From the NCBI GenBank assembly GCA_963730785.1, contig CAVSTF010000001.1, positions 1 to 64,000 on the forward strand: DNA of 64,000 nucleotides. Direction: 5' to 3'. Origin of the DNA: Bog-473 sp963730785. Lineage in GTDB: Bacteria > Actinomycetota > Acidimicrobiia > Acidimicrobiales > RAAP-2. The translations under genes were made by a program, and so were the position numbers. Of the stretch, positions 9,025-15,867 are shown in pieces. Position 1 is the first letter of the stretch. Each line of letters starts with the position of its first letter. The notes below the pieces were generated by a model. That model saw nothing but the letters and a program-made list of their open reading frames with translations, did not search any database and was not told the origin of the DNA.

Positions 9025-9377
9025 TTCGTCGGCATGAGGTCATTGATGGCCGCCAGACACAGTTCGTCCTTGGGGAGGTATGCGACCGAGACACCGGCGG
9101 CCAGACGTCGTCCCGAGACCACGTCAATGGTTGAGGTCAAAATCACGACTGAACTTCCGGCCCGGTCACCGAGTCGGCGGACCACTTCCGGTCCGTCGAC
9201 GTCAGGCATCCGGATATCCATCAGCACCACATCGGGCTGCCAGGTCTCGACCGCGTGGGCCACGTCGATTCCCCGTTCGACCTCGGCCACGATCTCGACG
9301 CCTTCGGCCTCCAGGGCACGGCGGGCCATGGCGCGAAACCGTTGGTCGTCGTCAACGAGCACGACCCGAAGCGGCAT
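9021..9377 (-). CDS. Receiver-only response regulator (CheY-like)
   Basis: A 118-residue receiver domain with no output domain. The acidic triad D9-D10-D11, phospho-Asp D54 (VVLMDIRMPDVDG), Thr in VVILTST and Lys103 in YLPKDE are all present, so it should be phosphorylatable. ATG 9377 is chosen; an alternative in-frame ATG lies at 9395. It is co-transcribed with and overlaps the kinase gene. It could be a phosphate sink, a phosphorelay step, or a protein-protein regulator acting beside the DNA-binding NarL protein. Confidence 0.85.
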   Translation of the reverse strand: MPLRVVLVDDDQRFRAMARRALEAEGVEIVAEVERGIDVAHAVETWQPDVVLMDIRMPDVDGPEVVRRLGDRAGSSVVILTSTIDVVSGRRLAAGVSVAYLPKDELCLAAINDLMPTK

Positions 9378-9460
9378 TTCCCAAGCTTGGCGCATCCTGG
9401 GGATTGGTGCATCCGTGCTAACCCATAGGCGCCAAAATTCCGCCCGGATGCGGCTCAGTA

Positions 9461-9503
9461 CGTGCTGGCACGGATGACAACCGGGGGTCGCTCTCTGTAC
9501 CGT
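9461..9503 (+). promoter_or_regulatory. Promoter with palindromic element (shared element, copy 2)
   Basis: CGTGCTGGCACG (9461-9472) is the same 12-base palindrome found in copy 1 at 5748-5759, and the identity continues for 14 bases. It abuts a -35-like ATGACA (9474-9479). After 18 bases comes TACCGT (9498-9503), a TANNNT -10 box. The downstream MBL gene starts at 9560. The receiver/kinase operon starts in the opposite direction at 9377, so this 180-base region may control both. Confidence 0.6.
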
Positions 9504-9559
9504 GCAATTACCTGGCCACCATGGCGGTGTGAGAGTCCAGGGGAATGGAGGTATGTCCA

Positions 9560-10399
9560 ATGCTGCTCCCTGAACCCACTTTCCACCAAACACCCACCGA
9601 GGTGGCCCCAGACACCTACGTCATCCACGAGGTGCAGCACGCCCTAGGCCAGCCGCTGTCGGTCTATATCAACTCTGCCGTGATCAACGGAGAGGAGCCG
9701 ATGATCATCGACACCGGCTCACGCCGCAATCGGCGGGCCTGGCTCGAAGACGCCTTCAGCCTGGTCGATCCCAAGGCGGTGAAGTGGGTCTTTTTGTCTC
9801 ATGAAGACGCCGACCACACCGGGAACCTCGACGAAGTCATGGCGGAGTGCCCCAATGCCACCTTGGTCTGCAGCTGGGCGCTCATGGAGCGCCATACCAA
9901 CGCTTTCGAGTTCCCGCTCGAGCGCTGCCGCTGGGTCGACCACGGTATGACCCTTGATATCGGGGACCGCCAGCTCTCGGTGCTCCGCCCGCCCATCTAC
10001 GACTCACCGACCACCAGGGGTTTGTTCGACCAACACAGCGGCGTGTATTGGGCCGTCGACAGCTTCGCCACCCCAGTCCCCGGCGGCGAAGGCGCCGAGA
10101 CCTTGCCCCGAGACGTGTCGGGGTTCGACGATGACTTTTGGACCGGCGCCATGATCATGTTCGCCTACAACGCCCTGGCTCCGTGGCTGAGTCTGGTCGA
10201 CCCCGAAAAGTTCAGTGCCGAGATCGCACGCCTGTCGGACCTCCCGATCACCACCATCATTTCGGCGCACAGTCCGGCCATCTCGGGCGAGAAAGTCAAG
10301 GAGGCGTTCGAAAAGATGCGTGCGCTTCCCGGCGTCGTGGGTCCTCCTGCTCCCGATCAGGCGGTGCTCGACCTGATTCTGGCGGCGACCACTTCCTAA
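9560..10399 (+). CDS. Metallo-beta-lactamase-fold protein, flavodiiron/ODP-like (paralogue)
   Basis: 279 residues from ATG 9560, with GGAGG 8 bases upstream. The core motifs are IIDTG (D51), LSHEDADHTGNLDE with H81, D83, D85 and H86, A-V-D-S-F with D167, and SAHSP with H237. As in the 4930 paralogue the first ligand cluster is H-x-D-x-D-H, and the family's His in the HWPDS-like loop is replaced (RPPIYDSP). Reading is uninterrupted, so these substitutions are not frameshift artefacts. The next genes are a hemerythrin and an F420-type monooxygenase on the same strand. An O2/NO-sensing or redox role is inferred. Confidence 0.8.
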   Translation: MLLPEPTFHQTPTEVAPDTYVIHEVQHALGQPLSVYINSAVINGEEPMIIDTGSRRNRRAWLEDAFSLVDPKAVKWVFLSHEDADHTGNLDEVMAECPNATLVCSWALMERHTNAFEFPLERCRWVDHGMTLDIGDRQLSVLRPPIYDSPTTRGLFDQHSGVYWAVDSFATPVPGGEGAETLPRDVSGFDDDFWTGAMIMFAYNALAPWLSLVDPEKFSAEIARLSDLPITTIISAHSPAISGEKVKEAFEKMRALPGVVGPPAPDQAVLDLILAATTS

Positions 10400-10434
10400 C
10401 CATCTTTTTTCGATTCACTCACCAGGAGGTAGTG

Positions 10435-11127
10435 ATGACGCAGACTGATTCCAACCCGACCACGCTCGATCTCTACCGAAAAATACACAAGGCCCTACGT
10501 CTGGCCCTGTACAACCTCAGCGAGACGGCGGGGGCCCTTGATCCCTCCGATATGGCAGAACGTCGTGCCTTCGCCGCCCGGTTCGCCGAAGTCGACCGGA
10601 TGCTGACGCAACACCACGGGCACGAGGATGGAGGGGCCTTCGGCCGATTGATCAAAGAAGTGGCTCCCCAGTTCGTCGAAGAGCTCGAAGCAGGGCACGA
10701 AAAGTCGACCGAAGATCTGGCTGATCTACGCAGTGCCGTCATGGCCTATAGCCATGGTCATGACATCGCCGACGAGCTCTATGACCGCATCACTTCGTTC
10801 GTCGTCGACTACCTCGGCCACATGGCGTTCGAAGAGAGCCAGGTCATGCCTGAACTTTCGGCTCGTGCCACCCCGGAAGAGTTGAAGAACATTGAGATCG
10901 GAATCCGCTCATCCATTGACCCCAGCAACATGGTCGTGACCTTGCGCTGGATGCTGCCGGCCATGAATCCTCAGGAGCGGTTAACTATGCTCGGCGAGAT
11001 GCACGCTGGCGCACCCCCAGAGATATTCACTACCTACTGGACCGCAGCCGCTCACGTCCTCAGCGACGATGAGCTGGCCTACGTCTCCGATCGGATTGGC
11101 TTCTCGTACTCGACGGTGATGGCATGA
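10435..11127 (+). CDS. Hemerythrin HHE-domain protein
   Basis: 230 residues starting at ATG 10435 behind CAGGAGGTAG. The first ~130 residues form a four-helix hemerythrin-like domain with candidate iron ligands in KIHKALRL, TQHHGHEDGG, LEAGHEKS and YLGHMAFEESQVMPEL. The C-terminal ~90 residues (IRSSIDPSNMVVTLRWMLPAMNPQERLTML) are a helical extension also seen in other actinobacterial hemerythrin-like proteins. Such proteins bind O2 or NO reversibly. The stop overlaps the following monooxygenase start in an ATGA. Confidence 0.85.
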   Translation: MTQTDSNPTTLDLYRKIHKALRLALYNLSETAGALDPSDMAERRAFAARFAEVDRMLTQHHGHEDGGAFGRLIKEVAPQFVEELEAGHEKSTEDLADLRSAVMAYSHGHDIADELYDRITSFVVDYLGHMAFEESQVMPELSARATPEELKNIEIGIRSSIDPSNMVVTLRWMLPAMNPQERLTMLGEMHAGAPPEIFTTYWTAAAHVLSDDELAYVSDRIGFSYSTVMA

Positions 11128-12041
11128 AAATTGGATTCGCATTGCCTCAGGTCGGCGAAGTGAGCACCCCCACCGTCTTGGCTACCGCCGTCCGCCGCGG
11201 CGAGGAACTGGGCTACTCCAGTGGATGGGTCAACGACCGAGTCTTGTGGCCGACCGCTCCTAAAGCCCCCTACCCAGCGAGCGCGGATGGCTCACTGCCC
11301 ACCGGGTGGCAGCGCAACCTGGACGCGCTCGACGTACTTACCTTTGCGGCTGGCCAATCGACCACGTTGCGCCTTGGCACGTCCGTACTCATCTTGCCCC
11401 TGTACAACCCGGTCCTGCTGGCTCGACGGCTTATTACGCTCGACATCCTCTCAAGCGGTCGCTTCACCGCCGGCTTTGGGCTCGGCTGGTCGCCCGATGA
11501 GTATCAGGCAGCCGGCGTGTCCATGGCGGGACAAGCGAAGCGCTACGAGGACTCACTCGACGTGTTGGACAAGATCTGGGCGGGTGGTGCGGTCAAACAC
11601 ACCAGCCCGTTTGTGACGCTCAACGAGTCGGTCTTCGCCCAACCCGTTGAGCGCCCACCCGTCTATATGGCGGCCTATTCGCCGGCGGGACTCGAACGCA
11701 TTGCCCGTCGCGCCGACGGGTGGATCCCGGCTGGTGTCCCCAATGAGGCGATACCCGGAATGCGACAAGGCATTGCGGCCATGGCGACCGAAGCCGGCCG
11801 TGACCCGGCGGAGATCGGGTGCATTGTCCGGGCCAACGTGCATTTACAAGATGGAGTCCCCGATGGAGACGATCGTCCATCGTTCTACGGCTCGCGGACC
11901 CAAGTCAGGGCCGACGTCGAGCGTTGTGCAGAACTCGACATTGACGAAGTGTTTATCGACATCCAGTTCTCGCCCGGCGGTTCTGAACCCGACTACTACT
12001 TTGAGCAACTCGAAGACTTCGCGTCACTCATCCACTCTTAG
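11124..12041 (+). CDS. LLM-class flavin/F420-dependent oxidoreductase
   Basis: 305 residues, a luciferase-like TIM-barrel protein. Characteristic stretches are MKIGFALPQ at the start, LRLGTSVLILPLYNPVLLARRLITLDILSSGRF and FGLGWSPDEYQAAGVSM. This pattern is typical of the F420-dependent (TIGR03619-like) group of actinobacteria. The substrate is unknown. It is translationally coupled to the hemerythrin gene, so the two probably work together or share regulation. The following gene is convergent. Confidence 0.88.
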   Translation: MKIGFALPQVGEVSTPTVLATAVRRGEELGYSSGWVNDRVLWPTAPKAPYPASADGSLPTGWQRNLDALDVLTFAAGQSTTLRLGTSVLILPLYNPVLLARRLITLDILSSGRFTAGFGLGWSPDEYQAAGVSMAGQAKRYEDSLDVLDKIWAGGAVKHTSPFVTLNESVFAQPVERPPVYMAAYSPAGLERIARRADGWIPAGVPNEAIPGMRQGIAAMATEAGRDPAEIGCIVRANVHLQDGVPDGDDRPSFYGSRTQVRADVERCAELDIDEVFIDIQFSPGGSEPDYYFEQLEDFASLIHS

Positions 12042-12048
12042 CGACTAC

Positions 12049-13503
12049 CTAGGTCTGCTGCACCGAGTCCTTGGTCCAGGTCTGACCATCATTGGTGGTC
12101 GTGTAGGCCACCGGGCCGGTTGAGTTGCCGGCGACAACGATGCAGGTCGTCGTCGAACTGCATGAGATGCCGAGAAGCGGAATGCTCTGGGCGTAGGTGA
12201 GTCCAGAAGGCCCGATACCGCCACCGGTCCATGTGGTTCCACCATTGGTGGTCGCGGCCACGACAAAGGGGCCACCCGTCGACTCCGGCGGTCCGACCGC
12301 CACACACGAGCTTGTCCCAGCACAAGAAATCGCCTGCAACGTGGCCGTGGAGGCGGGAAGACTGGTTGATTCATTCGTCCAGGTATTCCCTCCATCGGTT
12401 GACACGACGTCCGCGCCTGTCGCGGTGGGTTGACTGATACCCAGGGCATTTGTCCCTACCGCAATGCATGTCGTGGCGGCGGTGCAGCTGACCGCCTCGA
12501 GACCCTGCGTGCCGCCGTTGATGGCCTTCGTAGTCCATGAGGCACCGCCGGTCGTGCTGACATAGACGGCTTCTCCAGCGGCCACGCAACTCGTGGAGGA
12601 GCACGCCAGGCCGAGCGCCGCAAAATCAAACGGCGGTACCGATGCTGTCGACCATGTCGTCCCCCCGTCGGTGGTGTAAATCGTTGTGGCGCTTCCCGCA
12701 CCGGCACCAACAGCGGCGCATACGAGGTCGCTCTCGCAGGACACCGTGGCGAGGGGGCTAGAGGCGGGGGTGGAGACGAGCTCCCATGTACTTCCCCCAT
12801 CTTCGGACAGAAGGGCTTTGGTGGAGCCGACGGCAATGCAATGCAGCGCGCTATTGCAGGTAACGCCGACCAAGTCTGGAACGCCAGTGGGAACGGGCAT
12901 CGACTTGAACTGCGCGCCGCCGTTGGTCGACGTCTCGATCAGCCCACTTCCGGACTTGGTTGAACCGGCGGCGACGCACTCTTGCGTGGTCGGGCAGGAA
13001 ATCCCATTGAGGATGCCGCCGGCCGCCGACGGCGTCGGATCAGCGGCAGTGACGATCTGCACGATGGCATTCGACGGGGTGCCGAAGTTCGAAGATTCGT
13101 CCACCGACTGGGCGACAAAGTCATAGATGCCTGGAGTGCCGCTCGACGGCAAGGTGACTGACCACGTGGTCGTGGTGTGGCCAGCGCCACACGTCGCGCA
13201 GGTGGCGACGACGTAACCGGAAAGGCCTGACACCACTTCCCTGTAATAGAAGATGATGCCGAGGACGCCCGGGCCACCGGCATCGGACGCAGTGCCGTGG
13301 ATGACCTCTCCCAGGGGGAACACGCCCGAGGTGGTGGTGATGGTCGCAGTTGGGGAAGGAACCGCGCTGGCCGCACCAGCTGACCCCGACGGGAGCACGA
13401 CCGAGAGTCCGACCAAAAGCATCACCAGTGCGCCCAACGAAGATCGACTTAGAAACTTGGTAAAGCTTCCAAAACCTCTGGTCCTTTGGCGTTCAACCCG
13501 CAT
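12049..13503 (-). CDS. Secreted seven-repeat BNR/Ycf48-like beta-propeller protein
   Basis: About 484 residues. The start is ATG 13503 (GGGAG upstream); a GTG at 13527 is possible. A signal peptide is visible (SLGALVMLLVGLSVVLPSGSAGAAS). Residues ~55-160 form an Ig-like domain. Then come seven repeats, each with a L-x-x-[IV]-[ST]-C...C-x-[AV]-x-G motif followed by a BNR-type S/T-x-D/N-G-G-x-T/S-W. Seven blades suggest a complete propeller, each blade probably holding a disulfide. Ycf48/sialidase-like propellers bind proteins or glycans outside the cell. No catalytic residues are recognised. Confidence 0.75.
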   Translation of the reverse strand: MRVERQRTRGFGSFTKFLSRSSLGALVMLLVGLSVVLPSGSAGAASAVPSPTATITTTSGVFPLGEVIHGTASDAGGPGVLGIIFYYREVVSGLSGYVVATCATCGAGHTTTTWSVTLPSSGTPGIYDFVAQSVDESSNFGTPSNAIVQIVTAADPTPSAAGGILNGISCPTTQECVAAGSTKSGSGLIETSTNGGAQFKSMPVPTGVPDLVGVTCNSALHCIAVGSTKALLSEDGGSTWELVSTPASSPLATVSCESDLVCAAVGAGAGSATTIYTTDGGTTWSTASVPPFDFAALGLACSSTSCVAAGEAVYVSTTGGASWTTKAINGGTQGLEAVSCTAATTCIAVGTNALGISQPTATGADVVSTDGGNTWTNESTSLPASTATLQAISCAGTSSCVAVGPPESTGGPFVVAATTNGGTTWTGGGIGPSGLTYAQSIPLLGISCSSTTTCIVVAGNSTGPVAYTTTNDGQTWTKDSVQQT

Positions 13504-13584
13504 CGTCGCTCCCAGCCTCGGCGTCACATTTGAGCGTACAACTGGATTATTTTCGATGCAGATGGGAGCGTAGTTACGGACCCG

Positions 13585-14242
13585 TTAGCTGAGTTCGGAC
13601 AGTGCCCCGATGATGTCGGCGACTTCGGTACGGGAGGTGTAGTCGGGTTGCACGTCGACGAAGCGCACGACCCGATCGGGGTCGACGACCAGCACGGTCG
13701 GCCTGGGCAGAAAAGTGGCACCCTCGGCATTGACCTCGGCCAGGTCGAGACCGAGTTTGCGTTGGGCGGCCAGCACTTCCTCGGTCTGTTGGAAGGCAAT
13801 GCCGATTCGCTTCGCCAATCGACTACCCGGGTCGGAGAGGACGGTGAAAGAGAGGTCCGCCTTTTCCACGGTGGATAACGACTCGTCGGGAGACTGCGGA
13901 CTGATGGCCACCAAGCTGGCCCCAAACCGACCCAAATTGAGGTGTCAGCTCCTGCTCGTAGGTCCGCAAGGCCAGGTTGCAATAGGGGCACCAGCCGCCC
14001 CGATAGAAGACGATGACCGCTGGCCCCGAAGCAACGAGCCCATCAAGACTGACGGGTTCACCAGTGGCATCGTCAAGTGTGAAGGAATCGAGTGGGTCCC
14101 CCACCTTCACCGTGTCGGTCGAGACTCCCTCCTCAAGGAGCTGCTGGATGCTGTGGTTGAAGGCATCTACGACGTCAGCAGGCAGATGTTCGGCGGCGGC
14201 CAGTTGTACTTGTGTGGACTGTTCACGAATGGTGGTTGGCAT
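13585..14242 (-). CDS. Peroxiredoxin (AhpC/TSA family), frameshifted
   Basis: The start ATG 14242 follows GGAGG. The protein carries VIVFYRGGWCPYCNLALRTY, a two-cysteine peroxiredoxin active site, then after a frame change near 13933 FGASLVAISPQSPDESLST and TVLVVDPDRVVRFVDVQPDY to the stop at 13585. It reduces peroxides with thiol donors in the cytoplasm. It is divergent from a TetR regulator across two tandem operator-like palindromes, so it is likely controlled by it. Confidence 0.85.
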
Positions 14243-14262
14243 GAGAACCTCCGGAGTGGTCG

Positions 14263-14315
14263 ACTGGACTATGTAGTCCAGTATCCAGATTTGCGAGTGG
14301 ACTGTCAAGTCCAGT
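14263..14315. promoter_or_regulatory. Two tandem operator palindromes between peroxiredoxin and TetR genes
   Basis: Site A (14263-14282) is ACTGGACTATGTAGTCCAGT, a perfect palindrome with 9-base arms. Site B (14296-14315) is AGTGGACTGTCAAGTCCAGT, the same consensus with one arm mismatch and a different centre. The centres are 33 bases apart, about three helical turns, so two dimers would lie on one DNA face. They sit between divergent starts at 14242 and 14335, the classic position for TetR autoregulation and target repression. Confidence 0.85.
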
Positions 14316-14334
14316 TAGCGAGATACTGGAGACC

Positions 14335-14946
14335 ATGGGCTCGATACCGACAACCGAGAGGGGACGCGTGACCCGTCAGCGCATCGTTGCGGCGGCGCGC
14401 GAGGTGGTGGCCGAGAAGGGGGCGATCGGGGCCAGCCTGGACGAGGTTGGCGCGAGGGCACCCGCCTCTCGTAGCCAGCTCTACCACTACTTCGACGACA
14501 AGAACGATCTGCTGAAGGCGGTTGCGGAAGCAACCACCGACCTGGTGCTCGGTGGGCAACAGGAACTCTTCGCCGAACTCGGGTCGTGGAATGGATTCGT
14601 CCGTTGGGCCGATGCGCTCGTTGCCCTGCAGGAACAACGTGGCGGCGAAGGTGGGTGTCCCATTGCCAACCTTCTGGGCCAAGTGGGCGAGCACGACGAC
14701 GTGCTGCGATCCGTGCTTACCGACGGCTTCGACCGCTGGGAGTCCCACATCCAGCACGGGCTGGCCGCCATGGTGGCGTCGGGCGAACTGCGTCCTGATA
14801 CCGACGTCGATTGGCTGGCCACCTCAACTTTGGCCAGCCTTCAGGGCGGGCTCGTCCTAACCCAAGCTCGACGCGACGCTGCGCCCTTGCGACGGGCCCT
14901 CGACGGCGCCCTGACGCTGATTACCAGCTACCGTTCGGATCCCTGA
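14335..14946 (+). CDS. TetR-family transcriptional regulator
   Basis: 203 residues starting ATG-GGC at 14335. The N-terminal DNA-binding domain reads TRQRIVAAAREVVAEKGAIG and SLDEVGARAPASRSQLYHYF. The C-terminal domain holds GGCPIANLLGQV, as in TetR_C_7/YxaF-type proteins, several of which sense quinones or flavonoids. The Cys in GGCP might be a redox or ligand contact. The gene lies immediately downstream of the two palindromes and is the likely protein binding them. Confidence 0.92.
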   Translation: MGSIPTTERGRVTRQRIVAAAREVVAEKGAIGASLDEVGARAPASRSQLYHYFDDKNDLLKAVAEATTDLVLGGQQELFAELGSWNGFVRWADALVALQEQRGGEGGCPIANLLGQVGEHDDVLRSVLTDGFDRWESHIQHGLAAMVASGELRPDTDVDWLATSTLASLQGGLVLTQARRDAAPLRRALDGALTLITSYRSDP

Positions 14947-15368
14947 GTTCGCAGATCGACCTCCATGCCATCGAGTCCGGCGCCGATGGCGTCCTTCAGA
15001 ATGGTGGCCACGAATTCGCTGACATCGGCCTCTGATTCGAAGTCGATCGTCCACACCACAATGGCCAGCCCATCAAACGATTCGAACACCTCAACGTTCC
15101 CGACGTATGACGTGACCGGGAACGGAGACTCGGTACGTTCGTAGGTCAGGCGACGCTGGCTCTCATCTAGAGCAATCAGGTGGTCGGTGATACTTCCCAA
15201 ACCGCCGTCCAACGTCAGGTAGCGGATGGCACCGATAGCTTCTCCGTCAATCCGGCACTCCGCCATGCTCGGAAACCACACATCCAAGCGGCCAAAGCTT
15301 CTGATGGCGCTCCAAGCCTGGTCGGCCGGGACCTCCATTTTCTTGGTGATGGTCTGCTTCGTCAGCAC
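14928..15368 (-). CDS. SRPBCC-family protein
   Basis: 146 residues with the START-like order MLTKQTITKKMEVPADQAWSA (first strand and helix), FGRLDVWFPSMAECRIDGE, then FPVTSYVGNVEVFESFDG and a C-terminal helix with VATILKDAIGAGLDGM. It matches the polyketide-cyclase-like/MxaD group. Its 3' end overlaps the 3' end of the convergent TetR gene by 19 bases. The ligand is unknown. Confidence 0.8.
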   Translation of the reverse strand: MLTKQTITKKMEVPADQAWSAIRSFGRLDVWFPSMAECRIDGEAIGAIRYLTLDGGLGSITDHLIALDESQRRLTYERTESPFPVTSYVGNVEVFESFDGLAIVVWTIDFESEADVSEFVATILKDAIGAGLDGMEVDLRTQGSER

Positions 15369-15399
15369 GCCAAATCGTAACGGCCGGGTACGACCCTGA

Positions 15400-15867
15400 T
15401 CAGGGTTGCTTGTGCACCAGCAGAACCGGACACTTAGCGTGCGTCACCACGGCGGCAGCGACGCTGCCACCCAGGTGCCCCGCCAAGCCCTCTCGCCGAT
15501 GCGAGCCGATGACGATCACGCCGACGTGGTACTCCTCGGCCGTCTTGACGATTCCCTTCCAGGTCGGCACGGCCTCGACGGCCACGCTCTTTGCCTGGAA
15601 TCCCAAACTATTGAGCAGAGTTGCTCCATGGGCCGCCGTCTCCTTCGCCGCTTGGCGAACTTCGGTGGCGTCGTTGGTATCGAAATGGCGTGCGCTCACG
15701 GGTTCGAAACCGACGTCGGCCGGCTGCCAGACGCACACGACCAGCGCCTCGCGTCCGGTGGCCAACTGACCAGCGCCCTGCTCAATGGCCGACCCGGCCA
15801 GCTCCGAGCCGTCATAGGCGAACAGAACCGGATCTCCTGAAGAAGCCGATGCTGACTCAGTCGACAC
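15400..15867 (-). CDS. Universal stress protein (UspA family)
   Basis: 155 residues. The first strand is PVLFAYDGSELAGSAIEQGA and the ATP-binding signature G-S-H-R-R-x-G-L-x-G-H-L-G-G-S-V is complete, followed by AVVTHAKCPVLLVHK. This is a cytoplasmic nucleotide-binding stress protein. Its start overlaps the 3' end of the MFS gene by 11 bases, so both are one transcript. Confidence 0.92.
   Translation of the reverse strand: MSTESASASSGDPVLFAYDGSELAGSAIEQGAGQLATGREALVVCVWQPADVGFEPVSARHFDTNDATEVRQAAKETAAHGATLLNSLGFQAKSVAVEAVPTWKGIVKTAEEYHVGVIVIGSHRREGLAGHLGGSVAAAVVTHAKCPVLLVHKQP

Noticed and set aside
10138..10434. N-terminal extension of the hemerythrin frame
   Set aside because: It lies inside the MBL gene in another frame and translates to low-complexity residues. 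A strong AGGAGG site precedes ATG 10435.
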